A stretch of 64,000 nucleotides of DNA from Ruminococcus sp. XPD3002 (GTDB lineage: Bacteria > Bacillota > Clostridia > Oscillospirales > Ruminococcaceae), in NCBI GenBank assembly GCA_900119535.1, contig FPJT01000007.1, positions 124,926 to 188,925 of the forward strand, read 5' to 3'. The position numbers and the translations under genes were made by a program. The notes under the pieces are model-generated. The model made no database searches. It saw only the letters and a list, made by a program, of their open reading frames with translations, and was not told the origin of the DNA. Positions 36,815 through 46,519 of the stretch are shown here, piece after piece (position 1 is the stretch's first letter; the number at the start of each line of letters is the position of its first letter).

Positions 36815-38242
36815 TCATTTACCGCCTATCTTCTCAACCTTCATGAGATTGGTAGTACCCGATACACCAAGGGGTACACCTGCTGTAATTGCAACAAGGT
36901 CGCCGTCCTCGACGAGTCTGTGGGACTCGGCAGCTTCCACGGCAGCTGCAAAGAGGTCGTCCGTATTGGTCTTTTCGTCGATGATGAAAGGGATGACTCC
37001 CCAGCTCATATTCATCTGACGGCATACCACTTCGCTCATGGTACAGCTGATTATTGGACAGCTCGGACGGTACTTCGAGATAAGACGTGCAGTCTGTCCG
37101 CCGAGAGATACGGTTATTATAGCTCTTGCGTTAAGGTCGTGTGCGGTAGTTACGGTAGCATGAGCGATAGCCTCGGCTACAGTACCATTCTGGTCGGCAC
37201 GTCTTGAAGAGAAGCGAGCCTTGTAATTGATGTTGTTTTCGGTAGTCTCGGCGATAAGTGCCATTGTCTTGACAGCTTCAACAGGGAAAGCACCTGCGGC
37301 AGTCTCTCCCGAGAGCATTATAGCGCTTGTGCCGTCGTAGAGAGCATTTGCAACGTCGGTTATCTCCGCACGGGTAGGACGGGGATTGGTTATCATGGAT
37401 TCAAGCATCTGTGTTGCGGTAATTACCTGCTTTCCTGCGTTATAGCCCTTCTTTATGAGGGACTTCTGTATCGCAGGTATCTGCTCGAATGGTATCTCAA
37501 CACCCATATCTCCTCTTGCTACCATGATGCCGTCTGCGGCTTCGAGTATCTCGTCGATGTTCTCAACGCCGTCGGTATTCTCTATTTTGGCGATTATCCT
37601 TACGTCGAACCAGCCAAGACTCTGAGTGAATTTTCTCAGATAGTTTATATCAGCCGCTGTACGCACAAAGCTTGCGGCTATGAAATCGAATCCCATTTTA
37701 GAGCCGAACTCCAGATCGTCCATATCCCTCTCGCTGAGGTAAGGCATAGAGAGCTTGACTCCGGGTACATTTATGCCCTTGTTATTGGAGAGCGTACCGC
37801 CGTGAACTACACGGCATACTATCTCATTGGTAGTGACCTTTTCCGCAAGAAGCTCGATAACACCGTCATTGATGAGTATCCTCGTACCCATGCTGACATC
37901 CCTCGGAAGCTTCTTGAAGCTGATGCTTCCCACCTTGTCATCACAGAGAACATCCTCGGTAGTAAGAGTATAGGTATCGCCGTCGTGTATCTCAACGGGC
38001 TTGTCGTCCACGAATTTGCCGAGTCTTATCTCGGGGCCCTTTGTATCAAGAAGTGTGGCGATAGGAAGGTCCAGTTCCTTTCTCAGCTTTTCAATCACAC
38101 GGAAGCGCTTCTCATGTGTCTCGTAATCGCCGTGTGAGAAGTTGAATCTTGCAACATTCATGCCTGCAAGCATGAGTTCGCGCATGATATTCTCGTCATC
38201 TGTTGCGGGACCTATGGTACATACTATCTTGGTTTTTCTCAT
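36815..38242 (-). CDS. pyk: Pyruvate kinase
   Basis: A 475-residue enzyme of the short type (no extra C-terminal PEP-utiliser domain). It starts RKTKIVCTIGPATDDENIM and has IIAKIENTDGVENIDEIL, MVARGDMGVEIPFEQIP and ATQMLESMITNPRPTRAEITDVANA. It converts PEP and ADP to pyruvate and ATP, the last glycolytic step. It sits 21 bases after pcrA and may be co-transcribed. Confidence 0.96.
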   Translation of the reverse strand: MRKTKIVCTIGPATDDENIMRELMLAGMNVARFNFSHGDYETHEKRFRVIEKLRKELDLPIATLLDTKGPEIRLGKFVDDKPVEIHDGDTYTLTTEDVLCDDKVGSISFKKLPRDVSMGTRILINDGVIELLAEKVTTNEIVCRVVHGGTLSNNKGINVPGVKLSMPYLSERDMDDLEFGSKMGFDFIAASFVRTAADINYLRKFTQSLGWFDVRIIAKIENTDGVENIDEILEAADGIMVARGDMGVEIPFEQIPAIQKSLIKKGYNAGKQVITATQMLESMITNPRPTRAEITDVANALYDGTSAIMLSGETAAGAFPVEAVKTMALIAETTENNINYKARFSSRRADQNGTVAEAIAHATVTTAHDLNARAIITVSLGGQTARLISKYRPSCPIISCTMSEVVCRQMNMSWGVIPFIIDEKTNTDDLFAAAVEAAESHRLVEDGDLVAITAGVPLGVSGTTNLMKVEKIGGK

Positions 38243-38263
38243 TGTGATCAGACTCCTTTGATA

Positions 38264-40621
38264 TTATATCTTCCTGAGTTTAGCATAATTTGCCATGAGT
38301 TTCTTTGTTCCGACCTTCTCGAAGGCTATTTCCAGCATGGAATCGTTGGACATCTTCGTAACGGATATGACAGTACCATCGCCGAAGATATTGTGCTGGA
38401 CCTTTTCGCCTGCTGTAAATTCCACAGCCGTCTGAGTGTTCCTGCCCGACATCATCTTGTTTCTTGCAAGCTGCTGCTGAAGTGACATAGACTGCACCTC
38501 AGTAACGGAATTATCGTTCTCTGCAAGACGGCTCTTCATTTCAGCCGCATGGTCGTTCTTGAAGATAAGCTCCTTGCCTATCTCCTTCACGAAACGTGAA
38601 GTCACATTGCGCTGTGTCTGACCGAAAAGCATACGTCTGCTTGCACTTGTTATGTAAAGCTGCTTCTTTGCTCTGGTAATGGCAACATAGGCAAGACGGC
38701 GTTCCTCCTCCATATCCTCCTCGCTGTCAAGTGAGCGTGAGCTTGGGAAAATGCCCTCTTCAAGGCCTGTTATGAATACATTGCCGAATTCAAGTCCCTT
38801 TGCGGAGTGTACCGTAAGAAGAGTTACCTTGTCATCGCTTCCGTCATCACGGTCAGCCTCGGTGTAGAGTGCGACTTCTTCAAGGAATCCGCCCAGTGAA
38901 GGCTCTTCAGCCTGCTGCATGTACTGGACCATAGATGTGCGGAGCTCCTCAACGTTCTCTATCTTTGTCTCTGCGTTTTCAAGCGTCTTAAGGTAATCAA
39001 GGTATCCCGTCTTGTCAAGCACCTCGTCAAGGAGTTCATCAAGTGGAAGAGTCTCGGCAGCCTCTGTAAGCTCCCTGAACATCTCTCCTGCCTTCTTAAG
39101 CGCCGAGACCTTCTTGGAAAGGGGTGCATAGTCCTCGCATGAGCATATAACTTCATAGGGAGATATCTTAAGGTCACGGCTTATATCGTCAATAAGTGCG
39201 ATAGTCGAATCGCCTATTCCTCGCTTGGGTTCGTTGATTATCCTTCTGAACCTGAGCATATCGTTGTGGTTGTTTATGAAGCTGAGGTATGAGGTAACGT
39301 CCTTTATCTCCTTGCGGTCATAGAATCTCATACCGCCGTATACCCTGTATGGTATACCGCTTCTCACAAGGGCACGTTCAACCGTGTTGGACTGTGCGTT
39401 CATACGGTAAAGCACCGCATTATCCGCATATTTTCCGCCCTTTTTGTAGTTTTCCTTTATGGTGTCGGCAATAAATGCCGCCTCGTCAGTTTCGTCCACA
39501 GCCTTGTACCAGTAGACCTTCTCGCCCTTTTCGCCGGCAGTCCAGAGAGTCTTCTCCTTGCGTCCGAGATTGTTGGATATAACGGAGTTGGCTGCATCCA
39601 GCACGGTCTGTGTTGAACGGTAATTCTGTTCAAGGCGGATGACCTTTGCTCCCTCGAACTGCGACTCGAATCCCAGTATATTCTCGATATTTGCACCGCG
39701 GAACTTGTAAATACTCTGGTCATCATCGCCGACAACACATATATTCATGTGCTCGCTTGAAAGGAGCGATACAAGTCTGAACTGTACGTGGTTGGTGTCC
39801 TGATACTCGTCCACCATTATGTACTTATAGCGGTTGCGGTACTTTTCAAGTACCTCGGGGAACTGCTCGAACAGTTCAACGGTCTTGCAGAGTATATCAT
39901 CGAAATCAAGTGCGTTTGCAGCTCTCATTCGCTCCATATACTGCTTATAGAGCTTGGCAATGGTCTTTTTGCGGTAATCCGCACCTGCGTCCTCCTTCAT
40001 TTCCTCGGGAGTTATCATCTTGTCCTTTGCAAAGCTTATCTCGCTGAGGACTGCCTTAGGTGCAAACTGCTTCTCGGATACATCGATATCTGCCATGCAG
40101 TTCTTTATCATTCGCTGACTGTCGTCGGAATCGTAAATAGTGAAATCGCTCCTGTAGCCAAGTGCAGTTATCTCGCTTCTGAGTATCCTTACGCATGCCG
40201 AATGGAAGGTGGAAGCGTGGATATTTAGTGCTTCCTCTCCGAGCATAGCGCTGAGACGCTCCTTAAGCTCGGCAGCAGCCTTATTCGTGAAGGTTATAGC
40301 AAGTATGTTCCAGGGCTTTATAGGTGAAACGGCAACAGCGTCCCTGAGTGTATCAAAGTCGTCAGTTTTTCCCTCTGCGTAGTCGTTGAGGAATGCCGTA
40401 TCCTCGTCCGTACCCTGTCTGCTCTCGTCGAAGTAAGCATTGCCGAAGTTTATCATATTTGCTATGCGGTTGACTATTACTGTAGTCTTTCCGCTTCCTG
40501 CGCCTGCAAGTACAAGCAGAGGTCCGTTAACGGTGAACACCGCTTCCTTCTGTCTGTCGTTCATACGGCTGAAATACCGCTCAAGCGCTTTTCGTTTTGC
40601 TTTAATATAATTATTATCCAT
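38264..40621 (-). CDS. pcrA: UvrD/PcrA-type ATP-dependent DNA helicase
   Basis: A 785-residue superfamily 1A helicase: the Q motif with MNDRQKEAVFTVNGPLLVLAGAGSGKTTVIVNRIA (Walker A), VDEYQDTNHVQF (DExQ), VGDDDQSIYKFRGA, VTLLTVHSAKGLEF and RRLAYVAITRAKKQLYI. The C-terminal ~70 residues have the PcrA Tudor-like AGEKVQHNIFGDGTVISV. It unwinds DNA 3'-5' in repair and replication restart. Confidence 0.94.
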   Translation of the reverse strand: MDNNYIKAKRKALERYFSRMNDRQKEAVFTVNGPLLVLAGAGSGKTTVIVNRIANMINFGNAYFDESRQGTDEDTAFLNDYAEGKTDDFDTLRDAVAVSPIKPWNILAITFTNKAAAELKERLSAMLGEEALNIHASTFHSACVRILRSEITALGYRSDFTIYDSDDSQRMIKNCMADIDVSEKQFAPKAVLSEISFAKDKMITPEEMKEDAGADYRKKTIAKLYKQYMERMRAANALDFDDILCKTVELFEQFPEVLEKYRNRYKYIMVDEYQDTNHVQFRLVSLLSSEHMNICVVGDDDQSIYKFRGANIENILGFESQFEGAKVIRLEQNYRSTQTVLDAANSVISNNLGRKEKTLWTAGEKGEKVYWYKAVDETDEAAFIADTIKENYKKGGKYADNAVLYRMNAQSNTVERALVRSGIPYRVYGGMRFYDRKEIKDVTSYLSFINNHNDMLRFRRIINEPKRGIGDSTIALIDDISRDLKISPYEVICSCEDYAPLSKKVSALKKAGEMFRELTEAAETLPLDELLDEVLDKTGYLDYLKTLENAETKIENVEELRTSMVQYMQQAEEPSLGGFLEEVALYTEADRDDGSDDKVTLLTVHSAKGLEFGNVFITGLEEGIFPSSRSLDSEEDMEEERRLAYVAITRAKKQLYITSASRRMLFGQTQRNVTSRFVKEIGKELIFKNDHAAEMKSRLAENDNSVTEVQSMSLQQQLARNKMMSGRNTQTAVEFTAGEKVQHNIFGDGTVISVTKMSNDSMLEIAFEKVGTKKLMANYAKLRKI

Positions 40622-40899
40622 AAAAAACTCTCCATCATTCAGTAGTACGTTTCTGCCGCAAAGCGGAGCCGCCTCCGAAAATGCTGCGTCTGTTCCCTGT
40701 TAGAAAGGTCAGTCATTTTCATTGACTCATCCGAAGGCATCATGTCTTCCGCAGGCAGAAAATTTTTCCAAGATATATCACTTTCTATTATACCACATTT
40801 GTCAAGTCATGAAAAGAGGGTTTTGATATTTTTTTGCCCGATCCGATTTTTTCTGTGAAGATCTCACTCTTTGCGACTCTGTTAACCAAAGCTGACTAC

Positions 40900-40928
40900 T
40901 TGATTTTTACTGCGGAATGTGTTACTAT
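40900..40928 (+). promoter_or_regulatory. Promoter of the phospholipase C-like gene
   Basis: TTGATT (40900-40905), a 17-base spacer and TACTAT (40923-40928). The roughly 280 bases before it hold no supported gene. Confidence 0.5.
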
Positions 40929-40991
40929 ATTAATATATTGGAGGCTGTTCTCCGCAACAAAGCATCTCTAAGAACATCAAAGGAGCCTTAC

Positions 40992-42035
40992 ATGGGAAAC
41001 GAACTCAATAACACAGTAAGGGCGCTCAACGCTCTGACTCAGCAATACAACGAAAAACGCTGCACGGATATAAAGTGTGTACATAAAACACTTCTCCTGC
41101 GTTCACTTATAATACTAAAGCACATCGATCCCGAATCAGAGAAATTCTTCTCGCCTATGGTCAAAGGAATGATGTATTTCTCAAAGCGTCCCGACAGAAA
41201 AGGCGACTATGAAAAGGGCATGGGCAGACATTACTACTGTGCCGTAAACTACTCGGGCAGGAAACAGCAAGCCGTAAACGGCTACTACAGAAACGGTATC
41301 GGTAACCTCTATTGCAGTGCCCGTACAATGTTCGAGGAAAACTATACAATGGCGCTCACTATGCACCGTGCTGGTCTTACGGAACAGTGTGCGGAGCATC
41401 TTGGCAGATCGATACATATGATCTCGGACATCTGCTGTCTCCCCCACTCTACGGGAATGACCTACTACTCCTCAGCAAGGAAAATGCACAAGGCTTACGA
41501 GAATTTCGCAGAAGCGATATACCCTGAATTCGTCCCCGAACAGCGTCCCGAAAAGGTAAAGGACCTGTTCCCCGACAGAACGAGCTTCGAGGCCGATATA
41601 AACGCCATTGCCGCAGATACTGCCTCTGAGATGGAAGCTCTTTACTCCGATCCGGAAAAAGAAGTGACCGAACGTCTCTACGCTACCGAACGGACGATAG
41701 TTTCACTGCTTCAGCGCTTCATGGCAGATACGAGCCTCCCCGAGAAGGAAGCTCACTACATAACAAACAGCTCAGGATTCAAGATACTGCCTGATTCGGC
41801 ATATCTCACGATAAAAGTAACCGAAAAGGGACTCGTTTTCCACGGCGTCAATCCATCTCCAGAATCCTCACTGAACGTTACCCGCGGTATATTCTACGCC
41901 GCACACCGTCACGACGGTCTCTATACTATCTCGCCTGCAAAGAACAGGGAAGGCAAGGTCCTTGAGATAATAAACGGAAAGATATATCTCAGGAAGTTCA
42001 ACCCCGTACACGGCGAACAGCTTTTCAGGCTCTGA
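40992..42035 (+). CDS. Zinc-dependent phospholipase C-like protein, no signal peptide
   Basis: 347 residues from the ATG at 40992, preceded by AAAGGAG. LGRSIHMISDICCLPHS (His142, Asp146, His152) with KMHKAYE (His166, Glu170) matches the alpha-toxin/PLC-type zinc site HxxxDxxxPxH...HxxYE. His31 and GRHYY (His80) could add ligands. Homologous enzymes are secreted; this one has no signal peptide. The C-terminal ~85 residues form a beta-rich module ending GEQLFRL, perhaps lectin-like. Substrate unknown. Confidence 0.72.
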   Translation: MGNELNNTVRALNALTQQYNEKRCTDIKCVHKTLLLRSLIILKHIDPESEKFFSPMVKGMMYFSKRPDRKGDYEKGMGRHYYCAVNYSGRKQQAVNGYYRNGIGNLYCSARTMFEENYTMALTMHRAGLTEQCAEHLGRSIHMISDICCLPHSTGMTYYSSARKMHKAYENFAEAIYPEFVPEQRPEKVKDLFPDRTSFEADINAIAADTASEMEALYSDPEKEVTERLYATERTIVSLLQRFMADTSLPEKEAHYITNSSGFKILPDSAYLTIKVTEKGLVFHGVNPSPESSLNVTRGIFYAAHRHDGLYTISPAKNREGKVLEIINGKIYLRKFNPVHGEQLFRL

Positions 42036-42105
42036 AAGCCTGATACAAACATTACTCCGTTCAGCATAAGAGTAATACTCATACAAAAGTTTGATATGTA
42101 TTTAT

Positions 42106-42303
42106 CGGGGAAAACCTTTCTGAGGAAAGGTTCTTCCCCGAACCCCTTTCCAAAGACTTTTTGCCCCAAATTTTAAGCCTTACAGGGTACTCACTCATAG
42201 TATTACTAAACTGATAGTTTTACATGAGCACCCTGTAAGGCTTAAAATTTAAAGTAGAGGCTCTGAAATGATTAAGGGAGACATTTGCTCAAAACGTCTC
42301 CCT
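42106..42303. repeat. Cluster of long inverted repeats between convergent genes
   Basis: There are three structures. 42106-42140 is a CGGGGAA...TTCCCCG hairpin with an inner AACCTTT stem. 42168-42193 and 42225-42250 form a 26-bp inverted repeat (25 of 26 match) around a 31-base loop. 42275-42303 is AGGGAGAC with GTCTCCCT. No gene fits between 42036 and 42361. They may end both converging transcripts or be repeat-element remains. Confidence 0.65.
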
Positions 42304-42361
42304 CAATAATATACGTAAAAACTTCTATAAGAGCACTGCTCTTAAACTGAACGGAGTATTT

Positions 42362-45300
42362 TTATACACCATCGACAGTGAATTGTTTTCCGCCGATCAT
42401 AAAGGATGTGGGCAGAGTTCTGACCAATCCCGCATCACGCTTCTGAAGTACAAGCGCATCCATAGCTGTAATACCGTCGCCGTTATCGAAAACGTCTGCA
42501 TTTGCTTTTCCCTTTTCGCCCAGACGGTACTTCTTCTCATTTGCGATATGCTGGAGTATTGCAAGGGAATCTGCAAGTCCGACATCACCGTCCTCGTTCG
42601 CATCGCCCATTTTGTACGAAAGCTTTTCAAGGCCTGCCGCAATATCCGCAGCCGTAAGCTTTCCGTTGTGGTCGAGATCGCCGACTACGTTGTACTCACT
42701 GTTTTCAGCAATAGAGTTGCGAAGCATACTCATATCCATTGCGCCGAAAACGCCGTCTCTGTTCAGGTCTCCCATGAGAGTACTGCACTCTGGAAGTTTT
42801 GATGTCTGGAAGGCATGAAGGACCGAAGGACACTGTACTATCCAGCTTGCATGTGGACCGCCTGCATTTTTCATCTGCTGATCTGTAAGCATGAACCAGT
42901 TATAGCTGCCTTCCTCATCATCCCATGTAGTATCGATGTGGAAATATTTTCCGTCTATATTCACCACATTCCACGAGTGATCGTCGCCGACAACAAAGCA
43001 TGTCTCGAGTCCTGCCGCATGGAGAAGAAGATTATACGTCTTTGCGTAGCCGTCACATACTGCTATGCCATTAAGCATGATAGAAGCGTCCGTATGATTT
43101 TTCGGATCATCTCTGTTATCAAAGTCATATACTGCGTGATCGCAAACCCAGTCGTGGAGTACTGCGGCTTTTTCTATATCGGACATATCATCATCGATGA
43201 GTTCTGATACGATCTTCTGGATATTATTGCAGAGCCAGTCATCAAGAAAAGCGATATTTGCAGCATTGTAGAAGTTTTTCCTGATAAAGCTGTCCAGCTC
43301 GGGCACAAATTCTGTGCCGTCCTCATTGAGGACATCAATGCCGTTTATGTATTTCAAAGCGTTGCATCCGTTGAACGCCATACCGTTTATCTCAGCATCC
43401 AGCGGACACTCTATCTCTTTTATCTTCTTGCAGTTGCTGAACACCTTGCTTTCAAGCTTTCCCACACGTTTGAAAACTACTTTTTCAAGAGAATTATTTA
43501 TCCTGAAAGCACTTTCGTCTATCTCAGCATCTGTATCGATAACTACGGAAGTAAGTTTGCTGCAGTTCTCAAAAGCGCTCTTGCCGACTTTTTTTACGCA
43601 TGAAGGAAGGAACACCTTTTCAATATTAGTATTTGCAAATGCTTTTTCCTTTATATATATTTCCTTGCTGTCCTCGGGGAACACCACTTCTTCAAGCATA
43701 CGGCAGTCCTCAAAGGCACCGGGACCGATAACTATTTTTCCGCCGCCATTGAAAGATACTTTTTCCAGAGACTCGGGAAGAGAACCGTCGCACTCGAAGT
43801 TTGCAGGGAGTTCAAGGGTTCTGAGAGTGTTGTTTCCGAAAACATTGTCTCCCAGTTCCACAGAATCTCCGTTGAATTCGATATTGCAGAGGTAAGGGAT
43901 AGTTTCAAAGGCTCTATCATCTATCCTTTTCAGGCTTTTCGGACATATAACGGACGTAAGCTTATTGCACTGGAAAAAAGCATAAGTTCCTATACATTCA
44001 ACACCTTCCTCCACCGTATGTTCGCCCTCTGTATCATCAAGCAAGAGAACAAGTTTTTTCTTATCGGCTGAATAGACAGCACCGTCCTCGATAATAAAAT
44101 TCTTGTTAGTGTCCTTAAGGCTTATCTTGGGCATATTATCGCGGCTGTAGAACAGCATCGAATCCCAGTTGAAAGAATCAGCCACAACAAGTTCCGATAT
44201 ATTTATCCTCTGGTCGAATGTGAAAATCATACCCGTATAATCGATCTCGGGCATAATAAACGTTCCTTTTTTTCCGCAAGGGAACAGATATATCTGATTG
44301 GTAGACTTATCGTAAAGAACTCCGTCGGAAGAAAAATACTTCTCATTCTCTTCAGGAATACTTATCTTTTCAAGCTTGTCTGCGTCTGTAAACGCCTCCT
44401 GTGAAAGATCTGTCATGGAAGCAGGCAGGTCTACCGTCTTCAGAGCTGTTTCTCTGAACGTGCCAGAGCCTATCGACTTCATTCCTTCGGGTATATTGCA
44501 TTCCGAAAGAGCATAGCAGTATTCAAAACAGTAAGAGTCTATCTTTTGTGTGCCTTCATGCAGAATGACCTTTTCAAGCGACTCGCACCCATTGCATGTG
44601 CCCGTCTCGAGCACTTTTACACTGCCCGGTATTTCAATGGATACAAGACCGCTTTCTGAAAAAGCATAAGCGCCTAAATATTCAAGTTCTGACGGAAGCT
44701 TTACCCTTTCAAGAGCACTGCACTCTGCGCAGAATCCATCGGGAAGTGACTTTATCGTATCAGGTATTTCAAGATATCTCAGTCCCGAACCCAAAAATGC
44801 TGATCTGCCTATCGAATTCAGATCCTTTGGCAGTTCTATTGACCTGAGAGACATGCATCCCATGCAGAATCCATCCGGAATGTCTTTTATAGCTTCAGGT
44901 ATATTGATCCTGGAAAGGGATCTGCATGCTGAGAAAACGTTTGGCTCGATATCGGTCAGAGTATCAGGCAGTTCGATCTCCGTGACACCGCTTCCTGCGA
45001 AAGCAGAGTTTCCGAGAGATGTGAGGTTTGCAGGCAGTTTAACCGTTTTAAGTTCCGGGCACATATTACAGAAATTAGGAGGAATCTCTGTGATCTGATC
45101 AGGGATCTCGAGTGATTCTACAGCTGTATGGCTCAAAAAACTATCTCCTATTTCTTTAATACTGTCAGGAAGAGTGACCTTCCGCAGATTCTCACAGCCT
45201 GAACAGAACATACTTCCTATGCATTCGGTTCCCTCACCGATAGTGACTTCTTCAAGCGTACTGATACCTGTAATAAGATAGCTGTCGATCTCCTTTATTG

Positions 45301-45607
45301 TTCCCGGAAAAGTTATCGACCTTGCGTTTGAATTAGAAAAATCTATAAGTATGATATCTGTGACAGGATAGCCGTCTATATATTCAGGGATAACGATATC
45401 GCCGCCTTCACCCTTATAATCAACTATCATGATCTCTTCGCCGGTTTTATAATAGACAAATCCATCCTCGGTCTCTCCCTCATAAGGAGCAACATAATCA
45501 GGATCTTCATAAGAATCAGAGGGTTTTGTGGCAAATGCGGCACATTCACCTACACTCGATGCTGTTATCAGTATCGCAGCAGCTGCCGCAGCAAATTTCT
45601 TTATCAT
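42362..45607 (-). CDS. Secreted leucine-rich-repeat/transglutaminase-like protein with two dockerin-like modules
   Basis: A 1081-residue protein: signal peptide (about 1-26), about 700 residues of BspA-type repeats (units such as LEKVTLPDSIKEIGDSFLS), then a transglutaminase-like domain with Cys, His and Asp in VCDGYAKTYNLLL, DDHSWNVVNIDG and YFHIDTTWDDE. It ends with four calcium-loop segments (GDLNRDG, GDLDHNG, GDANEDG, FDNGDGI), i.e. two dockerin-type modules; the last pair matches the window's other dockerins. It would dock to a scaffoldin or cell-surface cohesin and bind or process protein or polysaccharide. Substrate unknown. Confidence 0.9.
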   Translation of the reverse strand: MIKKFAAAAAAILITASSVGECAAFATKPSDSYEDPDYVAPYEGETEDGFVYYKTGEEIMIVDYKGEGGDIVIPEYIDGYPVTDIILIDFSNSNARSITFPGTIKEIDSYLITGISTLEEVTIGEGTECIGSMFCSGCENLRKVTLPDSIKEIGDSFLSHTAVESLEIPDQITEIPPNFCNMCPELKTVKLPANLTSLGNSAFAGSGVTEIELPDTLTDIEPNVFSACRSLSRINIPEAIKDIPDGFCMGCMSLRSIELPKDLNSIGRSAFLGSGLRYLEIPDTIKSLPDGFCAECSALERVKLPSELEYLGAYAFSESGLVSIEIPGSVKVLETGTCNGCESLEKVILHEGTQKIDSYCFEYCYALSECNIPEGMKSIGSGTFRETALKTVDLPASMTDLSQEAFTDADKLEKISIPEENEKYFSSDGVLYDKSTNQIYLFPCGKKGTFIMPEIDYTGMIFTFDQRINISELVVADSFNWDSMLFYSRDNMPKISLKDTNKNFIIEDGAVYSADKKKLVLLLDDTEGEHTVEEGVECIGTYAFFQCNKLTSVICPKSLKRIDDRAFETIPYLCNIEFNGDSVELGDNVFGNNTLRTLELPANFECDGSLPESLEKVSFNGGGKIVIGPGAFEDCRMLEEVVFPEDSKEIYIKEKAFANTNIEKVFLPSCVKKVGKSAFENCSKLTSVVIDTDAEIDESAFRINNSLEKVVFKRVGKLESKVFSNCKKIKEIECPLDAEINGMAFNGCNALKYINGIDVLNEDGTEFVPELDSFIRKNFYNAANIAFLDDWLCNNIQKIVSELIDDDMSDIEKAAVLHDWVCDHAVYDFDNRDDPKNHTDASIMLNGIAVCDGYAKTYNLLLHAAGLETCFVVGDDHSWNVVNIDGKYFHIDTTWDDEEGSYNWFMLTDQQMKNAGGPHASWIVQCPSVLHAFQTSKLPECSTLMGDLNRDGVFGAMDMSMLRNSIAENSEYNVVGDLDHNGKLTAADIAAGLEKLSYKMGDANEDGDVGLADSLAILQHIANEKKYRLGEKGKANADVFDNGDGITAMDALVLQKRDAGLVRTLPTSFMIGGKQFTVDGV

Positions 45608-45817
45608 TATTCTTTATCCTCCCTTGTAAATTATGTCAAGCCGAACAATTATTCATTAACAGAAACGCACAATTCTGTTTTAATCCTATAACATTAACTA
45701 TAAATCCATTATAATCCACACTTGTGTTTTTGTCAATACATTTCCCACGTATCAGGCTCAAAAATTATTTCATCGTTTTAATCCGATGTATGTTATAATC
45801 ATATCTTTAAAACAGAT

Positions 45818-46039
45818 ATGTTCCGCAAAATACTGAAAAATGACCTTATGTCCAAAAAGGGACTTAATATCATTCTTTTTATATTCATAACCGTTGCATC
45901 GATACTCGTATTCGCCGGTACATGCCGGTTCTGCACTCAGATAACAGACGGTAAACGCACCGCAGAGGGTGAATTGCAAAACAGGCCGGTTGACTGTTTG
46001 AAAAAAAGGGAACACCCTGCAAGAGAAGGCGTTCCCTGA
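45818..46039 (+). pseudogene. FtsX-type ABC permease N-terminal fragment
   Basis: MFRKILKNDLMSKKGLNIIL then FIFITVASILVFAG is the typical N-terminal cytoplasmic helix plus first membrane helix of large FtsX-like ABC permeases. After about 45 residues the frame runs into unrelated sequence and into the terminator of the next gene. No ATPase gene or remaining permease is nearby. It appears to be a broken copy rather than a small protein, though a short membrane peptide cannot be excluded. Confidence 0.5.
46001..46038 (-). terminator. Terminator of the 46056 acetyltransferase gene
   Basis: Minus-strand GGGAACGCC...GGTGTTCCC stem followed by TTTTTTT. Confidence 0.78.
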
Positions 46040-46055
46040 TCGATTCTTTTTTGAT

Positions 46056-46508
46056 TCATAATTTATACTGCATGAAATTATTATTCTTCGTGAATCCGAA
46101 ATCTGTGTACAGCAAAACTCCCATATCCGAAGCAGTTATCTGTACAGTTCCGCATCCCTTTTCACGTGCTTCATCTACAACTCTCGAAAGCAGCTCTTTT
46201 GCAATGCCCTGCCTACGGTAGGCTCTTTCAGTGAACATACTTGAAAGAAGCCCGATCTTACCGCTGGGACAGCCAAAATACGGCGGTTTTTCGACAATGG
46301 ACATACCGCTTGTACCAATTATCTTTTCGTCGTCTACAGCAAGCCATGAGAAAAACGTGCCGTCTGCCATGTGACGGGAATAGTAGTCCATAAGCGCAGG
46401 ACGCAGGTCGATGTCCTCCTTTGCACCTTCCTCACGAAGCTGGATTATTCGCATCTCAATAAATGTATCAAGGTCATTTTCGGTCAGTTTTCTGTAAGTT
46501 ATGGCCAT
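46056..46508 (-). CDS. GNAT-family N-acetyltransferase
   Basis: A 150-residue protein: MAITYRKLTENDLDTFIEMRI, IGTSGMSIVEKPP, then the acetyl-CoA loop RRQGIAKELLSRVVDEA and VLLYTDFGFTKNNNFM. Typical single-domain GNAT; substrate unknown. It follows the antiporter gene by 11 bases. Confidence 0.88.
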   Translation of the reverse strand: MAITYRKLTENDLDTFIEMRIIQLREEGAKEDIDLRPALMDYYSRHMADGTFFSWLAVDDEKIIGTSGMSIVEKPPYFGCPSGKIGLLSSMFTERAYRRQGIAKELLSRVVDEAREKGCGTVQITASDMGVLLYTDFGFTKNNNFMQYKL

Positions 46509-46519
46509 ATTCTAACCTC

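Noticed and set aside
40917..40991. Longer start for the phospholipase-like protein
   Set aside because: That start overlaps the predicted promoter -10; the ATG at 40992 has AAAGGAG in front.
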